A stretch of 64,000 nt of DNA from NCBI GenBank assembly GCA_023055425.1, contig JALGPY010000007.1, positions 18,300,001-18,364,000 of the forward strand. Direction: 5' to 3'. Origin of the DNA: Linanthus parryae. Its lineage: Eukaryota > Streptophyta > Magnoliopsida > Ericales > Polemoniaceae. Under the pieces are notes generated by a model. It ran no database searches and was not told the origin of the DNA. It saw only the letters and a program-made list of their open reading frames with translations. A program made the translations under genes and the position numbers. Position 1 is the stretch's first letter, and each line of letters begins with the position of its first letter. Below are positions 1-10,984 of the stretch, piece by piece.

Positions 1-492
1 ACATAAATTGAATTTAATAAATTAATATTATGGAAGTCAATGCATGAGCAATTACAACATTAGCCATTAAAGGTGAATGATGAATTTTAGCAAACGAAAC
101 TGAAGGGCTTATGAAAATGAAATTAAAATCATAACTTAATAACGACAATGTAGAAAACGTGTTATACTGGGAATGAAAATGTAGGAAACACTAAGTCATT
201 AATAATAAAGTCAGGGGTATTATTAGCATTGGGTAAAAATTAGGAAACACTCCAAATGAAAAAAATACTTGGAGTGGATAAACAACATATCTCCTTTACT
301 CTTTTTAGTTGTAGAGATTATATCAAATATATTTCAAATAGCAATTTCGACAATATCTCTATAAGATTCGGATATTCAAGTAATAATTTCATAAGCATCT
401 CTACACGGTTCAAATATTTTAATTTGAATCTTACAGAGCTTTGAGACAATTCGAGATGAGGACAAAAGCATAATGAATCTTCGGCGTCATTG
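1..492. other. AT-rich sequence, no gene seen
   Basis: Low-complexity AT-rich DNA. The only long reading frame (256-444, 62 codons) has no recognisable domain and biased, AT-driven composition. I see no element termini or RNA gene here. Confidence 0.5.
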
Positions 493-624
493 ATGGCGGT
501 ACGTCGACTGAGGAGTTACATCACCCCCGCTGCTGCTGTTGCGAGTTCGTCGATCGGGGAAAGAGACTACGGAAAGATAGGGAGCAAGGACGGGTCAGAG
601 TGGAACGACGGTTATAGGTGGTGA
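493..624 (+). CDS. possible first exon or small ORF, 43 codons
   Basis: A GC-rich island in AT-rich surroundings carries an ATG at 493 and a TGA at 622-624. The predicted peptide begins MAVRRLRSYITPAAAVASS, an arginine- and alanine/serine-rich start with no acidic residue, as in organelle presequences. The frame could continue as an exon, because a GTGGTGAG donor-like site lies at about 618, just before the stop. No downstream exon was recognised before the foldback element at 964, so this may be a relic of a gene 5' end. I do not recognise the protein. Confidence 0.25.
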   Translation: MAVRRLRSYITPAAAVASSSIGERDYGKIGSKDGSEWNDGYRW

Positions 625-963
625 GATACCTCGTTTAGACGGTACATGCATTTTGATAATTTCATACGAATATGGAACCAATTATCTAGCCATATAGATG
701 TTGTGAAAGTTGTGGGGCTCATTATATAGCCATATTAATTTACTAGAGTCTTGTTCTCTATTTACAGAGTAGTTGGGGATTTAGTCTATAGTTATTGAGT
801 GTTAGGGGAGTGATTTGTTACTCCCTAAGCTTCTGGGGGAGCTAATATGTAAATACTATTTGGGGGGTTGTTATTTTTGTCTTTTCCTAAAAACGTTAGG
901 GAGGTGCTTGTCTGTTCTGAAAAATCTGTATAAACAAATCTTCCTACATGGTTTCTTTCTAGA

Positions 964-1892
964 GGAAAAATTGCACCGGAGGTACTCATATTTTGCAAAA
1001 GCTGACAAGTGGGTACCCAAATTTCAAAATCGTGCACTACGGGTACCCAAATTTTCAAAATCGTGCACCGGAGGTATCCAATGCTAACTGCCGTTAACTT
1101 TCCATCCATATCGGACAGAAATGTATAAAAAGACTATTGTACCCTTTATTTTCATCTTCATTTTTTTTAAATTCAAGTTTTACTAATAAAAATACAAAAA
1201 ATAAAAAATAATAAAATTATAATTTAATAATTTGATATATGTAAGATAATGAAATATATTTCATCAAAATTTCCTATTTTTACATCATTCCAGGATATGA
1301 AATATGTTTTTATTAACATATATATTCGCCAATCTTAAAGTCTTTAATTTTTTCTTAACATTTTTTTTAAAAAAATCTTAATATTTCATAATTTCACATG
1401 TATTTTTTAATAAAACAATAACATACAAGTATCGTTGATAGTTTCATATGAACCCTTCCGTTAACTTTCCATTTCGAGATTATGAAGTCGTGATATTTTT
1501 GTTAAAAAGAGTTAAAGATTTTAAGATTGACGGAAATATGTTAATAAAACATATTTCATATCTTGAAATGTGGTAAAAATATGTAATTTTAATAAAATAT
1601 ATTACCTTATCTTACACGCATCAAATTATTAAATTAAAATTTTATTATTTTTATTTTTAGATTTCTTAGTAAAACTTATTTAAAAAAAATGGAGGTTATT
1701 ACGGGGTACATTAGTCTGTTTATAATTTTCCGTCCAAATATGAACGGAAAGTTATCGGAAAGTTAACGGCAGTTAGCGTTGCTTCTGATGCACGATTGTG
1801 AAAATTTGGGTACCTGTGGTGTACGATTTTAAAATTTGAGTACCCAATTGTCAATTTTTGCAAAATATGAGTACCTCTGGTGCAATTTTGCC
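964..1892. mobile_element. long foldback element (Mutator-like MITE)
   Basis: The two halves are imperfect inverted copies: 964-1110 (GGAAAAATTGCACCGGAGGT) mirrors 1740-1892 (ending CTCTGGTGCAATTTTGCC), and the AT-rich middle also mirrors itself around about 1430. The arms contain short internal repeats of a GGGTACCCAAATTT-CAAAATCGTGCAC unit. The flanks CTTTCTAGA (955-963) and CTTTTTAAG (1893-1901) match at 6 of 9 positions, compatible with a decayed 9-bp target duplication of the Mutator type. No transposase is encoded; the ORFs at 815-1109 only run into the left arm. Confidence 0.7.
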
Positions 1893-2260
1893 CTTTTTAA
1901 GACGCACAAAGAAAGCCCTAGCCTCTCTCCCACCGATGCTCTCTGTTGGATCAACCACCGCCACCCGAACCATCTCTTTCGGTCGGCCACCCATACCGTT
2001 TCGCTGCCACCGAAATAGCGGCAACCAAAGCCGTCGAAGCAGCCACGGCCACCGCCGCCGTCGGCCCCGATCTTCTCGTTGTTTCGGTAAACTCACGGAT
2101 TTCTCTCGTTCTGGTTCTTCGATCGTTGAGATCGATATTAATACACCCAAATCATGACAACCCATTGTAGATGTTCGATGTTTTATTTTACGTGTTCGTT
2201 CCTCAACGTCAAAATCTATCTCTAAATCAGTAAGTTGTGAAACCCTACGTTTATTCTACA
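1893..2260 (+). other. GC-rich exon-like segment, unrecognised
   Basis: Directly after the foldback element lies a CpG-rich, pyrimidine-rich stretch resembling a plant 5' UTR and first exon. Overlapping plus frames (1858-2157 and 1946-2170) are open and encode proline/arginine- or alanine-rich peptides without a known domain. The match of open frames on both strands suggests composition, not conserved coding. It may be a broken gene 5' end. Confidence 0.25.
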
Positions 2261-2944
2261 CTCCGTTATACCTATTTACTGATTCTCATCATATTCACAT
2301 TGATCTTGGATTAATCGAATCATTGGTGATTCGCTCATATCATGTATATTCATGAAACCCTAAGTAAACCCTAGGTTTTATTGGAATAAAATCAACCAGT
2401 CTCAATAAGGTGATTGGAAATATCATACTTGAGGTTCATGGGCCGGGAAATACAATGTTTAGTTGCTGGACGTAGTTTGGGATCGAAGTCGAACCCCGGA
2501 AACGTTTAGTTATAGTTACTACACCATGTATATAATCTAAGCAAGCAGTCGGTATGTGTGCAGAAAGTGTCAATATAGCTTAGAAATAAGTCACTGGAAG
2601 TGTAGAATTGGTCGTTAGAGCTGGGAATTTTATTATACTATTCAATAACTACTGTTTTCGATAGACTATTGATAGTTTTACGATTCACTTGAATTTTTAA
2701 CTAATGTAAGAATAATTTTCAGAGATTTTTAAACATGGACGTAAATTTAAAATTTGTATAAATCCACGAGTTCTTGTGAATTAGAATAAATAGTCTATTT
2801 TATTTAAAAATTAATGATTAGGAAACATTATTTTTATAAGGAGAGAAGTGGCGGGTGTGAGCAGTTGTGTCGGTTCACTTTTAATCACTAGTTGCAACGG
2901 TTGGTACAATTAAATCGTTAACAACTTTCTGTTAAAATTCAAAT
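2261..2944. other. intergenic, no gene seen
   Basis: AT-rich sequence without a domain-bearing reading frame, element terminus or RNA gene that I can identify. Confidence 0.4.
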
Positions 2945-3165
2945 GTACCACTCCGTTTCCTCTCTTCCTACCCTTTTGGACTTTTATCACTGTTTACTGG
3001 GTCACTTTGACCTGGTGATTTGGATAGGAAAACGAAGTAATTTTTCGACAATTCTTTCACAGTGTTGTAGAATAAGTGTTGCGCTACAATGTCATGAAAA
3101 ATTTATCAAAAAATTATATCGTTTTGCCATTCAAATTGCCGGGTCACCCAGCTACTAAGTCGGTC
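2945..3165. mobile_element. Stowaway-like MITE, copy 1 of a local family
   Basis: Starts TACCACTCCGTTTCC and contains the family core, GGGTCACTTTGACCTGGTGA at the left and a mirrored TTGCCGGGTCACCC at the right, around ATGAAAAATTTATCAAAAA. Related copies lie near 41400, 42815, 43655 and 54612. The right terminus is worn, so the end is approximate. TA-flanked copies elsewhere in the window point to the Tc1/mariner (Stowaway) type. Confidence 0.65.
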
Positions 3166-3422
3166 GAACGATCATACCACGCGCGTGATGATTTGAACCT
3201 TAGCTAGGTCATTTCCCAGCAATTAAATTGCTACACTTAAGGGGCTTGCTCCTTAGGTACACACTTGGTGTAAATAAAAGACCCGATTTCCTTTATGAAC
3301 CAAGGTGTGGTATAAACTCTCAAGCCAATGATCAATGTCTCATTTTGAGCACTTAAATTGAATATTCATTACTCATCGCTTTTTACGAGTGAGGTATCAA
3401 AACGGTCAACAATGTACCTAGC

Positions 3423-3583
3423 TTCCACAGACATGGTTAGTGTCGTGAACTCTTAAGATAGTTCACTCAAAACCGGACTCAAAGTTAGGTGAATCTTGTC
3501 GTTTCCACATGCATGGTTAGTGTCGTGAACTCTTAAGATAGTTCACTCAAAACCGGACTCAAAGTTAGGTGAATCTTGTCGTT
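3423..3583. repeat. 80-bp tandem duplication, two copies
   Basis: Units 3423-3502 and 3503-3583 are almost identical; the visible difference is TTCCACAGACATGG versus TTCCACATGCATGG near the start of the unit. The near identity implies a recent duplication. It carries no reading frame of note and lies just upstream of a copia remnant. Confidence 0.9.
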
Positions 3584-3769
3584 AAAAACTATTTCTTCCA
3601 ACAGAAGTAGCCACAGTTAGAACTGAAATTGTTTTTGTTCTATCTCCCATTACCACGTCCAAAACTAGAATAATATCCTTGGATAGTTTGTTCATTATTA
3701 AACCTTCCACGTTGAGGAAAAAATCCACAGCTGCCTTGAGGAGTCTAATATGCTCAAAAAGTATAAGTG

Positions 3770-4194
3770 GATATATATGTTTTCTTCATGGGCATGACAA
3801 CTTTCACTTGGGTGTGAAAGAAGCAACTAATTGCTTCACCTTCTACATGTGAAGCCGAGTAGCTACGTCTTGTGTGTGCCATGTCCTATGGTTGAAGATC
3901 TTAATAAAGGAGCTAAACTTGAAACACGAAGAGCCGGTCGAAATATCCATTGATAACTAGTCGGCTCTCGCTTTGTCCAAGAATGTGTTTCATGAGAGGA
4001 GCAAGCGCATTGATACTCGCTTCCACATCATAATGGAATGTGTGGAGAAAAAGTGCGTGGGGATGAAGTATGCTAGATCTCAAGAACAAGTGACAGACAT
4101 ATTCACGAAGCCCCTCAAGTACGACATCTTCTTCAAGTTGAGATTTTTACTTGGAGTTACTAAACCAAGTTCAAGAGCGAGTGTTAGAGATTAA
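3770..4194 (+). pseudogene. Ty1/copia RNase H remnant
   Basis: The open part 3973-4194 matches the end of a plant copia polyprotein: KNVFHERSKRIDTRFH followed by EQVTDIFTKPL and a terminal LLGV. Upstream, to about 3770, weaker copia RNase H similarity (a CEAEY-like stretch and an EISIDN-SALALSK stretch) is broken by stops. The functional family is the RNase H of reverse transcriptase that removes template RNA. No upstream gag, integrase or RT was recognised, so this is a 3' fragment. Confidence 0.8.
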
Positions 4195-4421
4195 ACTTGA
4201 TTTAGCCAAATAAATAAATAAATAAAGCCAAAGTGTTCTATTATTACTCATAGTTAGTAGTTCAAATATTATGTTGTTAGTAGCCAAATTGTATTAATTA
4301 TTTAGTGGGCCTATTGTGTTATTAGTAGCCCTAAATTATTATCTTTTCCAAGTTCATTGTATCTAGTAGGAGGTTCTAGAGAAGAATATATATATATATA
4401 TATTAATATATATAAGCAAAG
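4182..4421 (+). mobile_element. copia LTR fragment, 3' of the RNase H remnant
   Basis: After the end of the polyprotein the sequence TGTTAGAGATTAAACTTG has the usual TGTTR start of copia LTRs. It runs into a TA-rich tract at 4386-4421, where the LINE begins, so the LTR is cut or interrupted there. No matching second LTR is visible in the window. Confidence 0.5.
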
Positions 4422-4548
4422 TTATATTATTATTATGTCATAGACAAACCGCGGTAGTTTTCAACTAGGTCTATTAGCTCCGAAAGTTTCGGAGATACAA
4501 CCGAGGCGATTCAGAGGCGACACAGCTAGGGTTTCTCTGGCGAAGTTC

Positions 4549-5949
4549 ATGGCAGCGAATCCACAGCTTTCAACGCCGAAGCTCAGGCCGGAAGAAGAGG
4601 CTATAGAAGATTTTGACGATGACCATGTCAGGCAAGCTTTGAAGAAACTGGGACCATGTCTCGTCGGTACCTTTCTCTTCCCTATATCTTTCAAAGTTTG
4701 GGCGATGAAAGAGTTATTCAAGAAGATCTGGAAGGGGGGAAAAGACACCGAAATCAATGAGGTTAACAGCAATAGGTTTGTGATCGAGTTCAAATCAAAA
4801 GAGGCGCTTGAAGGAGTTCTAGACGGAGGTCCGTGGACTTTCGACGGCAATCTCCTATTGCTGAAATATTGGGATGGTACAGTTAATGTTGATAGGGTCG
4901 AGTTTGAGGAGATAACAGCTTGGCTACAAATCAAAAACCTCCCAATCCACTTGAGAACAGAAGAAGACATCCGTAAAGCTGCAAGAAGGGTGGGTCTGGT
5001 TTCTGGAGTTGATACAACGGTGCGGAAGAGTGAAGGGGGTGAGTATGTCAGGGCTCGAGTTTCTTTCATGATACAAGCACCACTTCTACGTGGAGGGTAC
5101 TTCCGGATTTTGAACGAAAAGTTATGGATTGATTATCGATATGAGAAAATACCGTCTCTTTGCGAATGGTATGGCTGCATCACTCATAATAGCCATGCGT
5201 GTAAGATCATCAGTGACGAGGACAAGACAAAGTTTCAACCTGGATATGGATCGTGGCTCACGTACAGACCACCACCGCGAAGGAAAAGGATTATTGACGA
5301 GGTAGCAAGAGGGGAAGGGGATATATCACAATCAGACAACTTACCAAAAGCTCCAGACCATGATGTAGCTACTGACAAAGCAAAAACAGGGGGGCATCAA
5401 CGTAGTAACAGTAAGGGATCAAATTCGAACTTTGTGGCTAGCAATGGAGAGGATAATGTTTTTGTTGATGAAGTTAATGAACAGGATGATGCATGAAGCG
5501 ATTGGGAGGATGAAGATGAAGACATGGATTTAGAGAATGAAACAGGGGCTGAGAAAATGGCTATTTTTGATAACCCTTTGGGTTCAGGGGATGAGGATAC
5601 GGAAGTTAACAATCTGCCCGAATCCCCCACTCAGCAGAAATTATCTACAGCTTCGAAGTTTGATCGTGGCAAGTCAGTTATGAACTCTTCTGGTACTCAG
5701 CTCAGTAGCAATAAGAGGAAGATCAGTGATGCTTCTCTGAGCCCTAATCCGAAGGTAAAGATAGGTGATGGTGCTAATCAAGCTGGCCGTGGGGGTAGTG
5801 TAAGAGGAAGAGGTAGAGGTAGAGGAAGAGGAAGGAGGGGTGGTAATCTCTCTCTTGAAAGTGTTACCGAAGACGAACAGGACCAGGGCGCCTTAAAGAC
5901 CCCTAATGCGTTAATGGCGGAGGGTGCGGTGCACCCCCGCCAAGCATAA
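4549..5949 (+). pseudogene. LINE ORF1: DUF4283 / zinc-knuckle nucleic-acid-binding protein
   Basis: The ATG at 4549 opens a protein whose first 220 or so residues match the DUF4283 domain of plant LINE ORF1 (GPCLVGTFLFPISFKVW; GGPWTFDGNLLLLKYWDG), followed by the zf-CCHC_4-type stretch YEKIPSLCEWYGCITHNSHAC. Glycine/arginine repeats (GRGRGRGRGRRGG) near the C terminus would bind RNA. A single in-frame TGA at 5494-5496 splits the frame; coding resumes in the same frame and ends with TAA at 5947-5949. ORF1 proteins coat LINE RNA. The stop sits in the acidic linker, after the zinc knuckle. Confidence 0.85.
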
Positions 5950-8900
5950 TGTGTCTGCTGAGTTGGAACGTGCGGGGTCTCGGGAACCCGAGCACGTTCC
6001 TATCGCTTCGCGATCTTGCGAGGCGAGTTAATCCTGGCTTGATTTTCTTAATCGAAACAAAATCAAGCGTTAGTGAGATGGAGAAAATACGTTGTAAGTT
6101 GGGATTCGATAGCTGTTTTGCGGTTCCTAGTAGTGGCAGAGGTGGAGGATTAGCTTTGTTATGGAGGGACAGTGTTCATGTCCACATAAACAGATATAAT
6201 CACAGGTATATTGATGCTACTATTTTTGAGGATGATGATTCTTCATGGAGATTCACAGGTTTCTATGGAGAGCCTAGCAGGGAAGACATACACCATTCTT
6301 GGGAGTTGCTTAGAAGACTTGCACCAAAACCTATTGTTCCGTGGTGTGTTGCCGGTGATTTCAAGGCGGTAACAACTTTTGCGGAAAAGGAAGGAGGTCT
6401 GGTTATAAGTTATAGCCAACTATCTCAATTTCGTTCTGTTCTTAGAGATTTGGATCTTCTTGATTTAGGTTTCTCAGGAAATCCTTTTACATGGAGTAAT
6501 AATCAGGCTGATGAGAATAATGTTAGAGAAAGGCTTGATAGAGTTGTGGCTAATTCACTTTGGATGGACAAGTTTCAGGGAGCTAGGGTCACCCACTTGA
6601 GTGATCCTAATTCAGATCATTTACCAAGTTTTCTTGATTGGACTAACAAATCCAATGCAGGAAAAAGAAGGTTCCAGTATGAGAAGATGTGGTCAGAGCA
6701 TGATAGCTTTGAGGAAATCATTCGAGATAGTTGGCAGCATGGAGAGGGCATCTCTATGGGTCAGTTATTACAGAATGCAGCAGAACGATGTACATCGTGA
6801 AATAGAGATGTGTTTGGCAGTGTTAAAAGAAGAACAAGGCAGATTAGACAACGGCTAGAGGGGTTGCAAACCCGAACTCAAACTACCGATGTTCTAGCAG
6901 AGATTGATCGTTTGAAGAAGGTATTTAATGAGATGTTAAAGCGGGAAGAGATAATGTGGTCACAGAGAGCACGTGTCAACTGGTTGAAGCATGGGGATCA
7001 GAACACGAGATTTTTTCATCAAAAAGCCACTATCCGTAGAGCAAGAAACAGCTTCCAGGGAATTGAAGATGCTAATGGAGTATGGGTGACAGAAGGAGAT
7101 CAAGTTAATGAGGTACTCGAGTCTCATTTTTCATCACTTTTTACTTCCATTGCACCTAGTCAGAGTCATATTCAGAATCTTCTAAGCTCCATGGACACTA
7201 AGATCAATGCAGATGACAGAGAGATGATGGATAGAGAGTATTCGACCATGGAGATCAAGACAACATTATTTCAAATGGCCCCTGATAAGGCGCCAGGAGT
7301 AGATGGGTTTAATGCAGGATTCTACCAAAAATACTGGAACATTGTTGGTGAAAAGGTAACGAAGACAGCACTTGATCTGAACAATGGGGCTGATTTGATA
7401 GAGTATAACCAGACACTGATAGCCTTAATTCCAAAAACGAAACAACCACGCAGCCTAGTGAGTATCGCCCGATTAGTCTCTGCTCGGTTGTTTACAAGAT
7501 AGTTGCTAAAGCAGCAGCGAATCGGCTCAAGTTGTTATTGCCGGAATTGATTTCAGAAAATCAAAGCGCTTTTGTTTCAGGAAGACTCATAACTGATAAT
7601 ATATTGACGGATTTTGAGGTAATTCACTCTCTTAAGACAAGAAAGAAGGGGAAGAAAGGATACGTGGCGCTGAAAATAGATATGAGTAAAGCTTACGACA
7701 GGGTGGAATGGAAGTTTTTGAAAGAAGCTCTAGAGCACTTTGGTTTCGGCCCCAAATTTCTTGCTCTCATTATTAATTGCATATCCACAGTGAGATATTC
7801 TTTAATTAGAAATGGAACACCGGTGGGGAGTGTGGTTCCTGAGAGGGGGCTCAGACAGGGCTGCCCAATTTCTCCATACCTATTCCTGATTTGTAGTGAG
7901 TTCCTGTCGCGGACTGTTTCTTTGGCTGTCTCGGAGGGTCGGTTGGAAGGTGTCACGGCGTCTAGGGGAGGACCAGTGGTCTCCCACCTCTTTTTTGCTG
8001 ACGATTCTTTATTTTTTACAGGTGCGAATATGGAGAATCTAAATAGTCTATTGCAAATCATCTCGGATTATGGGAAAGCAACATGACAGGAAGTGAATCT
8101 CGAAAAATCTGCTCTTATTTTTTCTTCCGGCGTTCCCTTGAGTACTCGTACGGATTTGCTAGCTGCTATTGGTGTTCAAGAGGTTGATAAGTATGATAAG
8201 TATTTGGGTCTCCCCACTACTATGGGAAGAAACAAAACTATTACTTTCAACATTCTTATAGAAAAAATATGCAGTAGGCTCAAAGGATGGAAGGAGAAGA
8301 CCCTTTCAATTGCTGGAAAAGAAGTACTGATCAAAGCAGTGGCTCAAGCTCTTCCGACTTATACAATGAGTTGTTTTATGCTTCCCGATGGTATTTGTGA
8401 TAAGATTGAAGCTATCATCCGCAGATTCTGGTGGTCTCAGAGGGAGAAAATTAACGGTATTAATTGGATTGCTTGGAACAAGATTCAAGATAGGAGGAAA
8501 GAAAGAGGGTTAGACTTCAAGAAGATGAAGGAATTCAATCAAGCACTGTTGGCCAAACAAGGATGGCGGATTCTACAAAATCCAAACTCCTTACTCAGTA
8601 GAGTACTGAAAGCGAAATATTTCGCGAACTCTCATTTTTGGTCTTCAGAACTTGGTAATGCACCATCGTTTGCTTGGAGGAGTATTATTTTTGGCAGATT
8701 TGCTGAAAAAAGGAATCAGATGGAGCACAGGGGATGGTTCTTCGGCCGGCCTATTTGAACCATGGATTCCGCATCACCCAAATTTCAAGGTAATCACTCC
8801 AAACTTGAATTTGGGGCCTCTTGTCGGCTATTTTATTAATCTTGATCGCACGTGGAATACTGAGTAGTTGAAGAGCTTTCTATGGAATGTGGATGTTAAT

Positions 8901-10034
8901 GCAATAGCCACAATTCCCCTCCCGGTAATTCCACGACCGGACAGAATTGTGTGGCACTTCGAACCAAAAGGAGTTTACACTGTGAAATCCGGGTACGAGT
9001 TGGCAATAAGGAACCAAAAAAGTGAACGAAAATAGAGCTGATAATGAGAATTGGGCAAGCTTCTTTGATATGCTATGGAAAGTTAAGGGGCCTAAAAAGA
9101 TCTTGCACTTCATGTGGAGAAACTTTCACCAAATACTCCCCACGTCTACTAATCTGCTGAGAAGGAATGTTCAGGTTGATAACTTGTGCCCAGTGTGCGG
9201 TAGCAAAGGAGAAACAGAGGTACACCTCTGTACTGAATGCTCCATGATTAAAGATTTGTGGACAATGATGGGTTTTAATGGTGAGTTGCTAAAAATTGAG
9301 CTGGGTTACAAATATTGGCTTGCTAATTTGCTCATGAAGGCAAATTCGAAAGATCGAAGCAGATTTTGTTTTTTGTTTTAGGAAGTGTGGAACTTGCGAA
9401 ATGCGCGGATCTTCAAAGGGATAGCCAAGGATGAGAAACAAATTTGTGATGCAGTGGAATTTCGCATTGCGGAGATTGGGAACGTCACCAGTGCAAACAC
9501 TACGGATGAGAATATGGTGCCAAAATACAAGTGGACGCAACCTCCTGAAGGTTTTGCAAAGATCAACTTTGATTTGATCATAACTTAAGAAATAGTGGAG
9601 GAGGTGTGGTTATTACAGACAAAAATAGAAGCTTTTTAGCAGCTCGAGTATGTGCTGAATTGATGGGAGAAATCCCTCGTGATGTAGAAGCTCGGGCGAT
9701 GCAGATGGGTATTCAACTGGCCATGGTCATGGGTCTGCGACGTGTTGTGATAGAAGGGTACGCCAAGCTGCTCATAGACGACTTAAATTTTTTTTTAAAC
9801 GGCGAGAACATATCTGACCTCTCATCCACTGTGGATATTTTCTCTGATATTGCTCTCCTCTTGGAAATTTTTGAAGACGCAAAAATTTGTTGGGTTCCTC
9901 GTAATGCTAACCAAGCAGCACATCATCTAGCTGCTAGAGCGAAGCGACAATTATTTTCTGAACAATGGTTAGAAGTTTGCCCAATGTGGTTTCAAGATGT
10001 GCTAAATGCGGATGTATTTCTTACCACAAGTTGA
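5949..10034 (+). pseudogene. LINE ORF2: endonuclease, reverse transcriptase, zf-RVT, RNase H
   Basis: The ATG at 5949 shares its A with the ORF1 stop (TAATG). Domains in order: exonuclease-endonuclease-phosphatase fold (LLSWNVRGLGNPSTF at the start, NSDHLPSF near 6610); reverse transcriptase about 7230-8300 with KAYDRVEWKF and the catalytic FADDSLFF near 7996; zf-RVT about 9060-9250 (WKVKGPKKILHFMWR, then LCPVCG...EVHLCTEC); RNase H about 9530-9990 ending VPRNANQAAHHLA. Lesions: TGA at 6798, a frameshift near 7455, TGA near 8087, a frameshift near 8697, TAG at 8865, a shift near 9020, TAG at 9379 and a shift near 9590. The TGA at 6798 and TAG at 9379 stand where a tryptophan would fit. Dead copy. 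Confidence 0.9.
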
Positions 10035-10057
10035 TTTATAATATGAAATTTGTTCGT

Positions 10058-10058
<1 letters not shown>

Positions 10059-10106
<48 letters not shown>
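10059..10106. repeat. (TA)n microsatellite
   Basis: About 23 uninterrupted TA units between the LINE 3' end and the Helitron-like sequence. It may be the LINE tail, part of its target duplication, or the TATATA start of the Helitron; the sequence does not decide. Confidence 0.95.
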
Positions 10107-10108
<2 letters not shown>

Positions 10109-10375
10109 CATGGGAATTGACTTCTCCTTGCGCCACGTGTCATGTGAGAAGCATCTTGAAAATGACATATGTCAAGTTGTTTTTCCATGTGGCATACTCA
10201 TGGCATATTCAATCCAATAAAATCTTGCCATGTCAAAAGTAGGTGACACATCATGCATCGTAAATGCAACTATTGCATTTAACATTTGACATTTCTATGC
10301 ATTGATTCAATGAATGAATATAAATTGATTAATTTTTTTTTATTCTTATGATTCATTGAATAATAAAATTGCAAT

Positions 10376-10796
10376 TCTCATACTTCTCTAAAAAATAATA
10401 ATTGTTCAATTTTTTTCCAGCATAGGTTTATCATGTAATTGAAACATGGTTTTTCTCTAAAAAAATATGATTTAAAAAATTCCAGTACATCAAGTTTTAT
10501 GATTTTACATCAATAACCCAATAGTAATTAATGTATACATCAAGCTATTCGATATATCAGTTTCAGAAGAAAAATTCCCATACTTCTCTAAAAAATAATA
10601 ATTGTTCAATTTTTTCCAGCATAGGTTTATCATGTAATTGAAGCATGATTTTTCTCTAAAAAAATATGATTTAAAAAACTCCAGTACATGAGGTTTTATG
10701 ATTTTACATCAATAACCCAATAGTAATTAATGTATACATCAAGCTATTCGATATATTTTTTCAAAAAAAAAGCTATTCGATATATCAGTTTCAGAA
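10376..10796. repeat. about 195-bp direct duplication inside Helitron 1
   Basis: CATACTTCTCTAAAAAATAA starts near 10380 and again near 10578, and both copies continue with the same long sequence through CAAGCTATTCGATATAT. The second copy has an extra short duplication of AAGCTATTCGATATA near its end. There is no coding capacity. Confidence 0.9.
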
Positions 10797-10984
10797 TAAA
10801 AAATGTAGTGACTTTATTCTTCACTTGATTTTGAAGAAACCCACGATGTGTCACTAATTTTTGGAACATAATCAGTTTTAAAATTGCATGTGATTATGAT
10901 TTCGACCTCTTTTATATTACCACATTACCAATTAAAGGAAAAAGAAAGCAAGGTGATTAATCATTTTCCCACCATATTGTGGTT

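Larger units (their letters stand above)
4422..10058 (+). mobile_element. L1-type plant LINE, nearly full length, inactive
   Basis: Order: short 5' UTR, ORF1 (4549-5949), ORF2 (5949-about 10034) with endonuclease, reverse transcriptase, zf-RVT and RNase H, then a short 3' end running into a (TA)n tract. The words TATATAAGCA just left of the element (about 4412-4421) and after the TA tract (about 10100-10109) could be a target-site duplication, but a Helitron 5' end is also possible on the right. Stops and frameshifts in both ORFs make it non-autonomous now. Both boundaries are approximate. Confidence 0.85.

Noticed and set aside
3973..4194. A small host gene of 73 codons
   Set aside because: Its peptide is the end of a copia polyprotein (VTDIFTKPL), continuing from broken RNase H upstream.
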